Shown here piece by piece: positions 26,571 through 37,193 of a stretch of 64,000 bases of DNA. This DNA is from an uncultured Bacteroidota bacterium (GTDB taxonomy: Bacteria > Bacteroidota > Bacteroidia > Flavobacteriales > Flavobacteriaceae). The notes under the pieces were generated by a model that did no database searches, was not told where the DNA came from, and saw only the letters and a program-made list of their open reading frames with translations. Position 1 is the stretch's first letter; every line of letters starts with the position of its first letter. The stretch lies in the NCBI GenBank assembly GCA_902613595.1, contig CACMHY010000002.1, forward strand, positions 124,001 through 188,000, given 5' to 3'. The translations under genes and the position numbers were made by a program.

Positions 26571-29426
26571 ATGCCGCACAATAATTTTTCATATAATAAA
26601 TCAAAATCTTATGCAAAGTCAAAGAATTATTTTAAATCTACAGTAACAAAGAGATTACTTATTTTTCTATTCATTATTGCATATTCTGTTGAAGCGCAAA
26701 TTCCTTTATCTGAGCACCCAAGACCAGATTTTAGTAGGCCAATATGGAAAAATTTAAATGGCCCTTGGGATTTTAAATTTGATTCTGATAATAGGGGATT
26801 AAAAGAAGGGTGGTTTAAAGGAACAAAATTTGATAAAAAAATAATTGTTCCTTTTCCTTGGGGATCAAAATTGTCTAAAGTTAAGGATGAAGCTAATATT
26901 GGATGGTATTATAGAGAAATTAACATTCCAAAAGACTGGAGATCAAAAAGAACATTTATAACGATTGGAGCTTCAGATTGGGAAACTTCAGTTTGGATTG
27001 ATGGAAAATTTGTTGGTAAACATCAAGGAGGTTATGTCCCTTTCTCTTTTGATTTAACACCCCACTTAAAATATGGGCAAAATCAAAAACTTACCATTCG
27101 AGTTGATGATGATGCTGGAGATCCGAAAAAATTTAACAGAGGATATGCATTGTATGGAAAACAGGGATATGGTAATGCCAGAGGTATTTGGCAAACTGTT
27201 TATTTAGAAGCAAGAGGGAAAAATTTTATCGATGCAATTCATTTTACCCCAGACATTGATAATAAAAAAGTAAATGTAACAGCATACTTGAATAAATATG
27301 CTTCAAAGGAGTTGCCCCTTAAAGTAAAAATTAATACTGATAGAGGATATATAAATCATGAAATTAATTTTAAACCTGGGCAGCTTAAGCGAAATTTTGA
27401 TATTGATATTCCGGAGATGAGATTGTGGAGTCTTGAAGATCCTTATTTGTATGATGTAGAAATAAAATTAGACGACGACATTGTAAATTCATATTTTGGG
27501 ATGCGAAAAATTTCAACAATAAATCTACCAGGCACACAGTATCCATATGTTGCTCTGAACAATGAACCAATTTATCTTCAATTAGCACTTGATCAATCAT
27601 ATCATCCTGATGGTTATTATACCTTCCCAAGTGATAAATTCATGAAAGAAGAAATTTTAAGAAGTAAGTCCATAGGACTAAATGGAATAAGAATTCATAT
27701 AAAAGCTGAAATTCCAAGAAAATTATTTTGGGCAGATAAATTAGGTCTTTTAGTAGTTGAAGACTTACCTAATTCTTGGGGTGACCCAGATAAATTTATG
27801 AGAAGTGAGTCTGAGTATACACTCAAAGAAATGATAAAAAGAGATTATAATCATCCGTCTATTTTTTCGTGGGTTCTCTTTAATGAACAGTGGGGACTTT
27901 CAACCAAAAATGATCCAGAGGATAATAAAAAAAACAAAAGCGAAATACTACCAGAAACATACGACTGGGTTACTTCAATGTATTATTTAGCTAAATCGAT
28001 AGATAAATCAAGACTTATTGAGGATAATTCACTGTGTTGTGGAGGTGTTCATACTGCAACTGATATTAATTCATGGCATGTATATCTTCCAGGTTATGCT
28101 TGGGAAAAATATCTAAAAGATAAATCTGAAAAAAATTTCGTGGGATCAACCCATCAATATTATAAAGGTTTTAAACAGGAAAACCAGCCCTTTATAAATT
28201 CAGAATCTGGAAATGTATGGGGTTATAAGGGCAGTACAGGAGATATTGATTGGAGTTATGATTACCACAGAATGATAAACAGTTTCAGAAAGTTTCCTGA
28301 AATAGCTGGATGGTTGTATACTGAGCATCATGATGTTATAAATGAATGGAATGGATATTGGAAATTTGATAGGTCCGAAAAAATAACAGGATTAGATGAA
28401 ATTTCAAATGGCATGACCTTAAATGATTTTCATTCGCCAGTTTATTTATCTACTGGAGTCGAAATATGCAAAACTGTCAAAGGAGGGGATGAAGTCAAGA
28501 TTCCATTATTTTTATCTTCCATGACTTCAAAAGATTTAGGAGACAAACTTGTTATTGATTATGAACTAAAACATACAAATAAAATAGCTCATGAATATGA
28601 AGTTTCTTCAGGGGAAGTATATATTAATTATGAGCCTTGGAAAAATGAATCTCTTAAGGGAATAAATTTGAAAATGCCAAAATCAAGTGGTCTTGCAAAA
28701 CTTAATCTTACATTAAAAACTCTTGATGGGAAAGTATTACACAAAAATTTCATGCATTTTGAAGTTAGCTCAAATGAAAATTTAAAAAATTTAGATTTAT
28801 TAAGTATCCAACCAAATTCCTTTTCAAGTTCGAGCTGGTCCAAAAAATCTTGGGCAGTTTTTGATAACAAAAAAATGAATGGTACAGGGAATGGTTATTT
28901 TGAGTATGAAATTATTTTCCCAGACAAATTAAAATCTCAAGAATATAAAGATGCTTATTTTATAGTTGAAGCGTCGGCAAAGGAACTTTTTGATAAAGAT
29001 AAAGTTGGTGATGACTACGTTGACTTTGGTATTGATTACATGAAAGGATCAAAAGTTAGTCCAAGTAAAAATCCTAATTCTTATCCGATGACAGACACAA
29101 AAAAATTTGAATCAAAAATCCAAGTTTTAATAGATGAGAAAGTAAAGATGCAGTTAAATCTCGAAGATGACCCTGCTGATCATAGGGGAGTACTTTCCTG
29201 GCACCAACAGAAAAGATCAAAAACTTCTGAATCACCAAAACTTGATGAGGCTGGATCCTACGGATACATTATTAAAATTCCTATTTCTATTGCTGAGTTA
29301 GAAAATTCGATGAAGAAAGGGAAAATGAAAATTAAGTTCAAAACAATAGGTGAAGGTGGTATTGCAATTTATGGAGAGTCATTCGGGAGATACCCTATTA
29401 ATCCTACTTTAGTGCTTCAAAAATAA
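26571..29426 (+). CDS. GH2-family glycoside hydrolase, exported
   Basis: A 951-residue enzyme with a long N-terminal region before a hydrophobic signal (LLIFLFIIAYSVEAQ). The jelly-roll domain begins at RPIWKNLNGPWDFKF, followed by an immunoglobulin-like domain and a TIM barrel. The acid/base is predicted as Glu439 in LFNEQWG and the nucleophile as Glu545 in FINSESGN. The C-terminal 250 residues are an extra beta-rich part. GH2 covers beta-galactosidases, beta-glucuronidases, beta-mannosidases and others; the exact sugar cannot be told. It is followed tail to tail by the DUF2231 gene with a 3-base gap. Confidence 0.88.
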   Translation: MPHNNFSYNKSKSYAKSKNYFKSTVTKRLLIFLFIIAYSVEAQIPLSEHPRPDFSRPIWKNLNGPWDFKFDSDNRGLKEGWFKGTKFDKKIIVPFPWGSKLSKVKDEANIGWYYREINIPKDWRSKRTFITIGASDWETSVWIDGKFVGKHQGGYVPFSFDLTPHLKYGQNQKLTIRVDDDAGDPKKFNRGYALYGKQGYGNARGIWQTVYLEARGKNFIDAIHFTPDIDNKKVNVTAYLNKYASKELPLKVKINTDRGYINHEINFKPGQLKRNFDIDIPEMRLWSLEDPYLYDVEIKLDDDIVNSYFGMRKISTINLPGTQYPYVALNNEPIYLQLALDQSYHPDGYYTFPSDKFMKEEILRSKSIGLNGIRIHIKAEIPRKLFWADKLGLLVVEDLPNSWGDPDKFMRSESEYTLKEMIKRDYNHPSIFSWVLFNEQWGLSTKNDPEDNKKNKSEILPETYDWVTSMYYLAKSIDKSRLIEDNSLCCGGVHTATDINSWHVYLPGYAWEKYLKDKSEKNFVGSTHQYYKGFKQENQPFINSESGNVWGYKGSTGDIDWSYDYHRMINSFRKFPEIAGWLYTEHHDVINEWNGYWKFDRSEKITGLDEISNGMTLNDFHSPVYLSTGVEICKTVKGGDEVKIPLFLSSMTSKDLGDKLVIDYELKHTNKIAHEYEVSSGEVYINYEPWKNESLKGINLKMPKSSGLAKLNLTLKTLDGKVLHKNFMHFEVSSNENLKNLDLLSIQPNSFSSSSWSKKSWAVFDNKKMNGTGNGYFEYEIIFPDKLKSQEYKDAYFIVEASAKELFDKDKVGDDYVDFGIDYMKGSKVSPSKNPNSYPMTDTKKFESKIQVLIDEKVKMQLNLEDDPADHRGVLSWHQQKRSKTSESPKLDEAGSYGYIIKIPISIAELENSMKKGKMKIKFKTIGEGGIAIYGESFGRYPINPTLVLQK

Positions 29427-29429
29427 ATT

Positions 29430-30800
29430 TCATGATTTTTTATTTTGCATTGAATTATTGAGTGAATAGTTTCCAAACTCAAGAATTTCTTCATAATTAT
29501 TTGGTAATTTCAGAGGAGCTTTTAAAATCCTGTCTTCTTGAAACAAATAAACCTTTTCTAAACCTTTGATTTGGATTATTTTTTCTATGTTTTGAACATC
29601 AAACCTTGTGTTTACTAAATAAATACGTTTTAAGTTTTTTAATTGTGATAACTCATCGATATTTTGGCCAAGAATGTTTGTATTATTTAATTTTAATACT
29701 GTTAGGTTGCTGAAATATTTTAGATTAAAAAAAACAGAGTCGGTTACCTTGCTTTCACTCAAATCAAGATTTACAATATTTTCTCTAATACTAGACATTA
29801 TTGATAAATCAATATCGCTGAATTTAGAGTAATTTAATGAACTAACAGAAAAGAAATTTGAACTTTTACTAATAGGATTAACCAAAATATTTTTCTCCCT
29901 TATTTTTTTAATTGTTTCAATGTCAGGTGTTGAAACATTTTCTATTGGATAAAATGGTTTTTCTATTGAGAAAAAATAACTTATAATACTTTCATCAAGT
30001 TTAAATTCGTTGACAGATTTTTCAAATGAACTTCCATTTTTAATCCAGTTACTTACAACATTAATTTCTTCTCTTGTTAATTGCTTACCACCTTTTGGAG
30101 GCATGTGTTTTTTCTCTTCTTTTGGTAAATGAATTCTAATATACATTTCACTCATTTCGGGGAATTCAAAATTAATTATAGAACCATTTCTTCCTCCCTT
30201 GATTAATTCATTAGAATTATGCATTTTCAATTTACCATTAGACTTTTTAGAATTATGACACTTCACACATTTTTCGTCAAGTATTGGTTGGATTACAGAG
30301 GAAAACAATGGCTTTTCTTTGAAATCTGAATAATACTTGACGGATTTACTTTGGACTTTATTAAAACTGGCAAGATTTTTTAAAGGTTCAATTAAATGTT
30401 CTTCACCGTGAGTAATATTTCCACCTAAATGCCCTGCTATTAATAATATAACAGAATTTCCAATTGTAAAAAAGTTCCTTGGGACTGGTTTAAAGAGTGA
30501 ATTTTCAATTAGCTTGAGGTAGAAGGAAAATGATAAGACAACAGTAAGAATTCCAGCTAAAAAGTGGTTTTGAACAGTCTCCCAAATATATCCTCCATTT
30601 TGATATTGCAAGAAGCCGCTAATTATTGATAAGATTCCAGTAATAGTAGCCCAAAAGAAAATAAATTTAAGAGCATCGTTAGACCATTTAAATTTTTTTG
30701 AATTAAACTCTATTAAAATTCCTAAAACTATAAATCCAATTGGTAGATGAATTATCAAAGGATGGAAACGGCCAATTAAAATCAAAAAATCATCAAGCAT
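29430..30800 (-). CDS. membrane cytochrome with DUF2231-like helices and leucine-rich repeats
   Basis: A 456-residue protein with about four membrane helices in residues 1-130 (HPLIIHLPIGFIVLGIL resembles DUF2231). A planctomycete-type cytochrome c domain follows with the heme motif C178-V-K-C181-H182. From about residue 290 to the end short leucine-rich repeats are seen (LTVLKLNNTNI, LKRIYLVNTRF). This is the last gene of the four-gene PSD1 operon, 6 bases after the isomerase gene. It could anchor electron transfer in the membrane for the operon's other cytochrome protein. Family recognised, function unknown. Confidence 0.8.
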   Translation of the reverse strand: MLDDFLILIGRFHPLIIHLPIGFIVLGILIEFNSKKFKWSNDALKFIFFWATITGILSIISGFLQYQNGGYIWETVQNHFLAGILTVVLSFSFYLKLIENSLFKPVPRNFFTIGNSVILLIAGHLGGNITHGEEHLIEPLKNLASFNKVQSKSVKYYSDFKEKPLFSSVIQPILDEKCVKCHNSKKSNGKLKMHNSNELIKGGRNGSIINFEFPEMSEMYIRIHLPKEEKKHMPPKGGKQLTREEINVVSNWIKNGSSFEKSVNEFKLDESIISYFFSIEKPFYPIENVSTPDIETIKKIREKNILVNPISKSSNFFSVSSLNYSKFSDIDLSIMSSIRENIVNLDLSESKVTDSVFFNLKYFSNLTVLKLNNTNILGQNIDELSQLKNLKRIYLVNTRFDVQNIEKIIQIKGLEKVYLFQEDRILKAPLKLPNNYEEILEFGNYSLNNSMQNKKS

Positions 30801-30806
30801 AAAATT

Positions 30807-31676
30807 TCATTCATTTAATCTTTTTTTCAACATTTTCATTATATATAGATTAGCCAGCCATTGATCAGATGTTGGTTCCCGACTAATTGGTAATGTTGGC
30901 ATATAGTTTGGCGGTCCAAATTCAGTTGTAATTGTTGGCATTTTTTTTTCACTGCTAATTTTTTGGATTACAGAACTCCAAATATCTATGTGTCTTTCAA
31001 CAACAGTTTTCCATTCAGGTGCAGAAGGATCATTAACTTGAGGACCCTCTTCGAAACCAACCCTTGCATGAATATGTTTGGTTCTATTTATGATTTTTTT
31101 TAATAAATCAGTTCTCTTTATCAATAAAGATTCATGGACTACCATCCAATGACTAACATCTAAAGTAAGAACTAAATCTTTATCTTTTTCAAGGTATTCA
31201 ATTGTCTTTGGTAGGGAATAACTAAATCTTCCTCTATGTGTTTCATGGTAGATAGGAATCTCATATTGTTTACTGAGTTTTTTCGCCTCCTCTAGAAAAG
31301 CCATATTTTGATTGAATGAATAAAAATCACTACCAGTATGAGAATTTATGGCAATAGGATTAAGTTCAAAAGTATTTTTAAGATATTTTTTGTAAACAGC
31401 TAAACCCTTTTCAAAAGAAAGATTTGGGTCAGAGCCACAAAGATAAATTACTTTCATGTTTTCCTCTTTTAACAACTTTGAAATTCTTATCTGTTCTTTT
31501 TTATTAGTTGGAGACCAGATTTCAATTCCATCATATCCTGAGGCCTTTGCTTTTTTTATAAAAGCTTCAGTTGTCCCTTCAAAACCCCAACTGGTCTGAA
31601 AATAGAGAGCCTTATTTTGTGCAATTGTTTGATATGAACAAGCAATAAGCGAAAGAATTATAACTAGCTTTTTCAA
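30807..31676 (-). CDS. exported TIM-barrel sugar isomerase/epimerase-like protein
   Basis: A 289-residue protein with a signal peptide (ACSYQTIAQ). It has the xylose-isomerase-like barrel pattern: GYDGIEIWSP, VLTLDVSHW, HIHARVGFEEGPQVNDP and ITTEFGPPNYMP, with His, Asp and Glu residues suited to metal binding. Such proteins isomerise or epimerise sugars or act on sugar-like acids, in this case outside the cytoplasm. It lies 7 bases after the DUF1501 gene in the operon. Confidence 0.82.
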   Translation of the reverse strand: MKKLVIILSLIACSYQTIAQNKALYFQTSWGFEGTTEAFIKKAKASGYDGIEIWSPTNKKEQIRISKLLKEENMKVIYLCGSDPNLSFEKGLAVYKKYLKNTFELNPIAINSHTGSDFYSFNQNMAFLEEAKKLSKQYEIPIYHETHRGRFSYSLPKTIEYLEKDKDLVLTLDVSHWMVVHESLLIKRTDLLKKIINRTKHIHARVGFEEGPQVNDPSAPEWKTVVERHIDIWSSVIQKISSEKKMPTITTEFGPPNYMPTLPISREPTSDQWLANLYIMKMLKKRLNE

Positions 31677-31683
31677 AAAATTT

Positions 31684-33177
31684 TTATGCTAAAATTTGAC
31701 GTATAACTTGTCCTTCGACATCAGTTAATCTAAAGGGCCTGCCTTGAAAATCAAAAGTAAACTGCTCATGATCGAATCCAAGTAAATGTAATATAGTAGC
31801 TTGGATGTCATACACAGACACTCGACCTTCAATACCCCTATATCCAATTTCGTCAGTTTTCCCATGAACATAACCTTTTTTCAAGCCACCTCCAGCCATC
31901 CACATTGTAAATGCCTCTCCTTGATGATCTCTTCCAACAAGGGTATTTTGAACACCAGCTCGATTCTCCCACATTGGTGTTCTTCCAAATTCACCGCCCC
32001 AAACTACAAGCGTTTCATCCAAAAGACCTCTTTGCTTCAAGTCTAATATAAGTGCCGCAATTGGTCTGTCAGAGTCTTTACATTTCTTTAAGAAGCCTTT
32101 TCTTAATGATTCTGCTTCACCATTACCATGAGAGTCCCATCCCCAATCATAGAGTTGAACAAAACGCACTCCTTTCTCCACCATTTTTCTTGCTAATAAG
32201 CAGTTGTTCGCAAAGGATTCTTTTCCAGGTTGAACACCATACATTTCTTTAATATATTCTGGTTCATCGTTTATATTCATGACATCAGGAACGGAGCTTT
32301 GCATTCTAAATGCCATTTCGTATTGGCTTATGCGAGTTAATACCTCAGGATCCTTAAATTTTTTGTATTCATCGTAATTAATTTTATTAATAGATCCGAC
32401 AATATTCTTTTTTAGGGTCCTTGAAATTCCTTGTGGATTTTTAAGATAAAGTACAGGGTCACCTTTTGATCTACATTGAACACCTTGATAAATTGAAGGC
32501 AAAAACCCATTGCCCCAAAGGCTTTTACCTCCATCTGGAGTTCCACCTGAAGTAAGCACTATAAACCCCGGGAGGTCACTACTTTCAGATCCAAGACCGT
32601 AGGTTACCCAGGAACCAATTGAAGGTCTTCCTAGCCTTGGGCTACCGGTATGCATTAAAAGTTGAGCTGGACCATGATTAAATTGATCTGTATGCACAGC
32701 TTTCAAAAAAGTAACCTCATCAATGATATTTTTGAAGTGTGGTATATGGTTTGAAATCCAATTCCCAGATTCCCCTTGTTTTGAAAAAGTGGCTTGCGGA
32801 CCCAACATATTTGGGGTTCCTTCGATAAAAGCAAACTGCTTCCCTGCTATTAAAGATTCAGGACAGGGCTTGTTATGTAACTTCTGTAGTTCAGGCTTGT
32901 AATCAAACAATTCCAATTGTGATGGGGCACCCACCATATGTAAATATATTACACTTTTAACTTTAGGACTGAAAGGAGGAGCTATGGGCGCTAAAGGGTT
33001 TAAACTTCTGTCAGCATTATAATTAAATGAAACATTCTTGCTAGAACATGAGTTTAAAAATGATCCTAAGGCAATTCCACCTAAACCTAGAGTACATTCT
33101 TTGAGAAAATGCCTCCTTGTATTAAATCTCGCATTTGAATTTTTGAATTCGTTATGTAGTTTTCTTATTTCATCCAT
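31684..33177 (-). CDS. DUF1501 protein, Tat-exported
   Basis: A 497-residue DUF1501 protein (sulfatase-like fold). The N-terminus carries a twin-arginine signal TRRHFLKECTLGLGG, then a cysteine-containing SFLNSCSS. Family landmarks are VIYLHMVGAPSQLELFD, DQFNHGPAQLLMHTG, GSWVTYGLGS, WDSHG and VVWGGEFGRTPM. In planctomycetes these genes nearly always pair with DUF1549/DUF1553 cytochromes, as here, where the two overlap by 8 bases. The biochemical activity of the pair is unproven. Confidence 0.9.
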   Translation of the reverse strand: MDEIRKLHNEFKNSNARFNTRRHFLKECTLGLGGIALGSFLNSCSSKNVSFNYNADRSLNPLAPIAPPFSPKVKSVIYLHMVGAPSQLELFDYKPELQKLHNKPCPESLIAGKQFAFIEGTPNMLGPQATFSKQGESGNWISNHIPHFKNIIDEVTFLKAVHTDQFNHGPAQLLMHTGSPRLGRPSIGSWVTYGLGSESSDLPGFIVLTSGGTPDGGKSLWGNGFLPSIYQGVQCRSKGDPVLYLKNPQGISRTLKKNIVGSINKINYDEYKKFKDPEVLTRISQYEMAFRMQSSVPDVMNINDEPEYIKEMYGVQPGKESFANNCLLARKMVEKGVRFVQLYDWGWDSHGNGEAESLRKGFLKKCKDSDRPIAALILDLKQRGLLDETLVVWGGEFGRTPMWENRAGVQNTLVGRDHQGEAFTMWMAGGGLKKGYVHGKTDEIGYRGIEGRVSVYDIQATILHLLGFDHEQFTFDFQGRPFRLTDVEGQVIRQILA

Positions 33178-35953
33178 GAGTTAAAAATTCATCAAGGTTC
33201 ATTATTGCATTTGCAACGATCGCTAGGGAAGCTAATTTTATGTCAATTTTATTTCCTAAACCAAAAAAATTATCTAGTTTCAAATTATCCTCTTCAAATT
33301 CATCTTTAGCAATAGCATACAGGTTTACTAAATTATCTAAAATTTTAGGTTCTATTTCTTTATAAACCGCGGATTTATACATTTTTTTTATTGATGATTC
33401 AATAGATTCTGCTTTATTTGATTTAGCGAGATGAAAAGCTGCTTCAGTGTAAACGGGGTCATTCATTGTGACTAAGGCTTGAAGAGGAGTGTTACTGGGT
33501 AACCTTCTAACTAAACAAATTTCTCTACTACTTGCATCAAATGAAATAAATGAAGGATAGGGACTTGTCCTTTTCAAGTAAGTATATATTGCTCTTCTAT
33601 GTTTGTCTTCGCCTTCGCTTTCTTTCCATAGGTTACCTAGATAAGGATGTTCCCACACACCGTCTGGTTGAGGTGGCATCACACCAGGACCATATTTCTT
33701 ATTACTTAAAAGCCCAGATACAAATAACGCTTGATCTCTAACAGATTCTGCACTAAGGCGAAGTTTTGGACCCCAAGAGTAATATAAATTATCAGGATCT
33801 AGTTTAAACTTACTTTCTTCAATATTGGAGCTTTGTTTGTATGTTGATGAAAGAACTATTTTTTTAATTAATGACTTAAGACTCCAATTCATATCATTCA
33901 TGAAATTGAAAGCTAACCAGTCAATAAGTGCTGGATGAGTTGGAGGATCAGATTGCGTCCCCATATCTTCAACTGATGAAACCAAACCTTTGCCAAAAAT
34001 CTGATACCAAATTCTATTCACCAGTGTTCTAGCTGTTAGGGGATTTTCCTTACTAACTATCCATTTTGAAAATCCTAATCTATTTTTTTCCCATTCTAAA
34101 TCCCATTTATTCAAAATCGATGGAACTTGAGGATTGACTTCTTCTTTTTTATTTAACCAACTTCCTCTATCAAAAAGATATGTTTTGCGTTTCATAAAAT
34201 CTTCATTCTCAACCATTATTGGTGTAAGATTTTTAGGGGTGTTCAAAATTTTATTTATATCTCTATCCAATTTCATAAGTTCATTACTATTTGAAATGGG
34301 AATATTTGGCAAGAATGAAATCCAATCAATTTGAGCAGCTAAATCTTTATAATCATATGAAATAGAATTATTTGTATACAAATCGCCATTTATTGCCTCT
34401 ATATATAGATCAAATGGCTTTAATTCTTTTTTAATTTTAATTTTAAAATATGAGTTATTCTTACCGTTAGACCAGAATTTTTTTTGATTTAAGTTTGTTG
34501 AAGCAATTACTTTTCCAGTAGGTGAATTCTTGCGAAAAATTAATTTGGTATTCAACTTGCCACCACTGTGTTTAAAATAAAGGTTTTCAAACCCTCTTGT
34601 ATTTATGTTTTTATAGACTGCAATACCTTTATTTCTTAAGTTTAATGTTTCTCCACTAATAAACCCATTGTCAGTATTCAAAACTACTGAATTATGTAAA
34701 GCATATTTAGGTTCTAGATACTTGAAAAAATTACTGTAGATGTCAAGTGTTTGTTTATCTGTTTTTTCTGAAATTAATTCTAAAACTTTATTAATCTTAA
34801 TTTCAACTACTTTAGAATAAGACCTCAAATTTGGTGAATCACCAAATAAGTCCTCATCTCTTGTGTTGTTAAAAAAGGACATTAACTCATAATATTCTTT
34901 TTGACGTATTGGGTCATAGGGATGATCATGACATTGAACACATCCCATTGTCGTACTTTGCCAGACATCAAAGGTAGTATTTACTCTATCTATAACTGCA
35001 GCTACTCTATATTCCTCGTCATTTGTTCCACCTTCATCATTATTCATTGTATTCCTATGAAATGCTGTGGCTAATAATTGGTTATAAGAGGGATTTGGTA
35101 AAAGATCCCCAGCTATTTGTTGAATTGTGAATTCATCAAATGGGAGATCTCTGTTTAAAGATTTAATGACCCAATCTCTATATTCCCAAATATTTCTACC
35201 TCTGTCAGTTTCATAACCTTTTGTATCTGAATATCTAGCTAGATCTAACCACCAACTAGCCCATTTCTCACCGTAATGGTCTTTTGAAAAAAGTGAGTCA
35301 ACGTAAGTTTCATAATTTATCTTATTTTCTAAAAATAATTCAAAAAGTTTTTTATCAGGTGGAAGACCAGTTATGTCGAAAGAAACTTTTCTAGCCAAAA
35401 TACTTTTATCCGATACGGGATTTGGGGATAGATTTTTTTCCAACATTTTGACAGCAATGAATTTATCTATGGTGTTATTGAAAAAATTTTCACTAAAAGT
35501 ACTTTCATTAATTTCGGGGGTTTTTTCATTTTTTGGAGGAATATAAGCCCAATGTGTTCCCCATTTTGCACCTTGATCAATCCATTTAGTGAGCAGATCA
35601 ATCTCATTTTGACTAAGCTTAGGTTTTTGGTATGGCATTCTAAGCTCAGGATCAGTTTCATGAAGCCTTTGAATCAGTCTACTTTTTTTAGAATCTCCAG
35701 GTATAATCGCTGGCGAACCCTCATCAGTGTCACCTAGTGCTTCTTTTTCAAATAAAAGACTGAATCCTGCAGTTTTTTTTACCCCACCATGACATGAGAT
35801 GCATTTTTTGTTAATGATTGGTTTAATTTCAGCATTAAAATCAATTTGTTTATTTGGTTCACAAGAGATAAGCAAAATAATTAAAACAAAAAATTTAGCA
35901 TTTTGTTTTATTTGAAATAACTTTATTTTGTCTTTAATATCTTTAGTTTCCAA
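33170..35953 (-). CDS. PSD1/DUF1549/DUF1553 planctomycete-type cytochrome c protein
   Basis: A 927-residue lipoprotein with a TTG start; the hydrophobic segment ends LLISCEPN. Heme motif C51-I-S-C54-H55 opens the PSD1 cytochrome domain (IIPGDSKKSRLIQRL, MPYQKP). DUF1549 follows (DKFIAVKMLEKN, ARKVSFDITGLPP) with a second heme-type CVQCHDHPYDP, then DUF1553 at the C-terminal part (LTARTLVNRIWYQIFGKGLV, SDPPTHPALIDWLA). It is the first gene of the operon. The domain set suggests an extracytoplasmic redox protein complex; substrate unknown. Divergent from galM with 56 bases between. Confidence 0.9.
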   Translation of the reverse strand: METKDIKDKIKLFQIKQNAKFFVLIILLISCEPNKQIDFNAEIKPIINKKCISCHGGVKKTAGFSLLFEKEALGDTDEGSPAIIPGDSKKSRLIQRLHETDPELRMPYQKPKLSQNEIDLLTKWIDQGAKWGTHWAYIPPKNEKTPEINESTFSENFFNNTIDKFIAVKMLEKNLSPNPVSDKSILARKVSFDITGLPPDKKLFELFLENKINYETYVDSLFSKDHYGEKWASWWLDLARYSDTKGYETDRGRNIWEYRDWVIKSLNRDLPFDEFTIQQIAGDLLPNPSYNQLLATAFHRNTMNNDEGGTNDEEYRVAAVIDRVNTTFDVWQSTTMGCVQCHDHPYDPIRQKEYYELMSFFNNTRDEDLFGDSPNLRSYSKVVEIKINKVLELISEKTDKQTLDIYSNFFKYLEPKYALHNSVVLNTDNGFISGETLNLRNKGIAVYKNINTRGFENLYFKHSGGKLNTKLIFRKNSPTGKVIASTNLNQKKFWSNGKNNSYFKIKIKKELKPFDLYIEAINGDLYTNNSISYDYKDLAAQIDWISFLPNIPISNSNELMKLDRDINKILNTPKNLTPIMVENEDFMKRKTYLFDRGSWLNKKEEVNPQVPSILNKWDLEWEKNRLGFSKWIVSKENPLTARTLVNRIWYQIFGKGLVSSVEDMGTQSDPPTHPALIDWLAFNFMNDMNWSLKSLIKKIVLSSTYKQSSNIEESKFKLDPDNLYYSWGPKLRLSAESVRDQALFVSGLLSNKKYGPGVMPPQPDGVWEHPYLGNLWKESEGEDKHRRAIYTYLKRTSPYPSFISFDASSREICLVRRLPSNTPLQALVTMNDPVYTEAAFHLAKSNKAESIESSIKKMYKSAVYKEIEPKILDNLVNLYAIAKDEFEEDNLKLDNFFGLGNKIDIKLASLAIVANAIMNLDEFLTHG

Positions 35954-36009
35954 ATTGATTTATTTTAATTTATAAATAATTGAAAAACGCAATTTAACGA
36001 GTTTAAATT

Positions 36010-37164
36010 ATGAATAATTTTAAAACTATCATATTTATAATTTTGTTCATTGAGTTAAATGTTTCCTGTAAATACCAAAAAGGAAAAAATTCTTTTAACT
36101 CACCTGCTTCTATTGAGAAATCTTTTTATGGAGTAACAAATGATAATCAAGATGTTTATCAGTTTTCATTAAAGAATAAAAATGGAATGGAAATTAATAT
36201 AATCACTTATGGAGGGATAATAACTAAATGGAAAGCTAAAGATAAGTTTAATCATTTCAATGATATCGTATTGGGATTCAATAGTCTAAGTAGATATGAG
36301 TCAAGTAGCCCGTATTTTGGAGCCATTGTGGGGAGATATGGAAACAGAATCTCAAAAGGAAAATTTAAATTAAATAACAAAGATTATTTTTTGACTACAA
36401 ATGATAATAAAAACCATCTTCATGGTGGACTTAAAGGATTTGACAAAGTGATATGGGAAGCACAAATAATAAATTATGATTCTATTCCTTCATTAGAACT
36501 CAAGTATTTGAGTAAAGATATGGAAGAGGGTTATCCAGGAAATTTGGAGACTAAAGTAATCTACTCATTGAACAATACGGATGAATTGACAGTTAATTAT
36601 GAAGCTAAAACTGATAAAACTACTATAGTAAATTTAACTCAACATTCCTATTTTAATTTATCAGGTAACTTCAACAACGACATTTTAAGTCATGAATTAG
36701 TCATAAATGCAGATTCTTTTATTCCAGTTGATACTTCTCTTATTCCTATTGGAGAGATTAGAAAAGTTCAAGGAACTCCCTTTGATTTTAAAAAAAGAAA
36801 AAAAATTGGGAAAGAAATTAACTACGAAAATCAACAAATCAAAAATGGCAAAGGTTATGATCACTGTTGGGTGTTAAATGATCAAGAGAATGATTTGAGA
36901 TTTGTAGCATCAGTTTATGAAGAAAAATCAGGAAGATTTCTCGAAATCTTCTCGACCGAACCTGGTGTTCAATTTTACTCTGGCAACTTTTTAGATGGAA
37001 CTCTAAAAAGTAAAACAAATGGCACCTACAATTTTAGGTCAGGATTTTGTTTAGAAACTCAGCATTACCCTGATTCTCCAAATCAACCAAAATTTCCTTC
37101 AGTAGTTTTGTTGCCAGGAGATATTTATAATTCAAAGACAATTTATAGGCTTTCGAATAAATAG
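36010..37164 (+). CDS. galM: aldose 1-epimerase (galactose mutarotase), lipoprotein
   Basis: A 384-residue GalM-family protein with a lipoprotein signal ending LNVSCKYQ. Key motifs are ITYGGIITKW, GRYGNRISKGKF, the active-site HLHGGLKGFDK and TQHSYFNLSG histidines, and a C-terminal FCLETQHYPDSPNQP glutamate. It interconverts alpha and beta forms of hexoses such as galactose, here outside the cytoplasm as the signal indicates. It is the first gene of a plus-strand group including a sulfatase and a GH28, consistent with polysaccharide use. Confidence 0.9.
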   Translation: MNNFKTIIFIILFIELNVSCKYQKGKNSFNSPASIEKSFYGVTNDNQDVYQFSLKNKNGMEINIITYGGIITKWKAKDKFNHFNDIVLGFNSLSRYESSSPYFGAIVGRYGNRISKGKFKLNNKDYFLTTNDNKNHLHGGLKGFDKVIWEAQIINYDSIPSLELKYLSKDMEEGYPGNLETKVIYSLNNTDELTVNYEAKTDKTTIVNLTQHSYFNLSGNFNNDILSHELVINADSFIPVDTSLIPIGEIRKVQGTPFDFKKRKKIGKEINYENQQIKNGKGYDHCWVLNDQENDLRFVASVYEEKSGRFLEIFSTEPGVQFYSGNFLDGTLKSKTNGTYNFRSGFCLETQHYPDSPNQPKFPSVVLLPGDIYNSKTIYRLSNK

Positions 37165-37193
37165 TTATCAATGATAAATACTTTTAAAATAAT

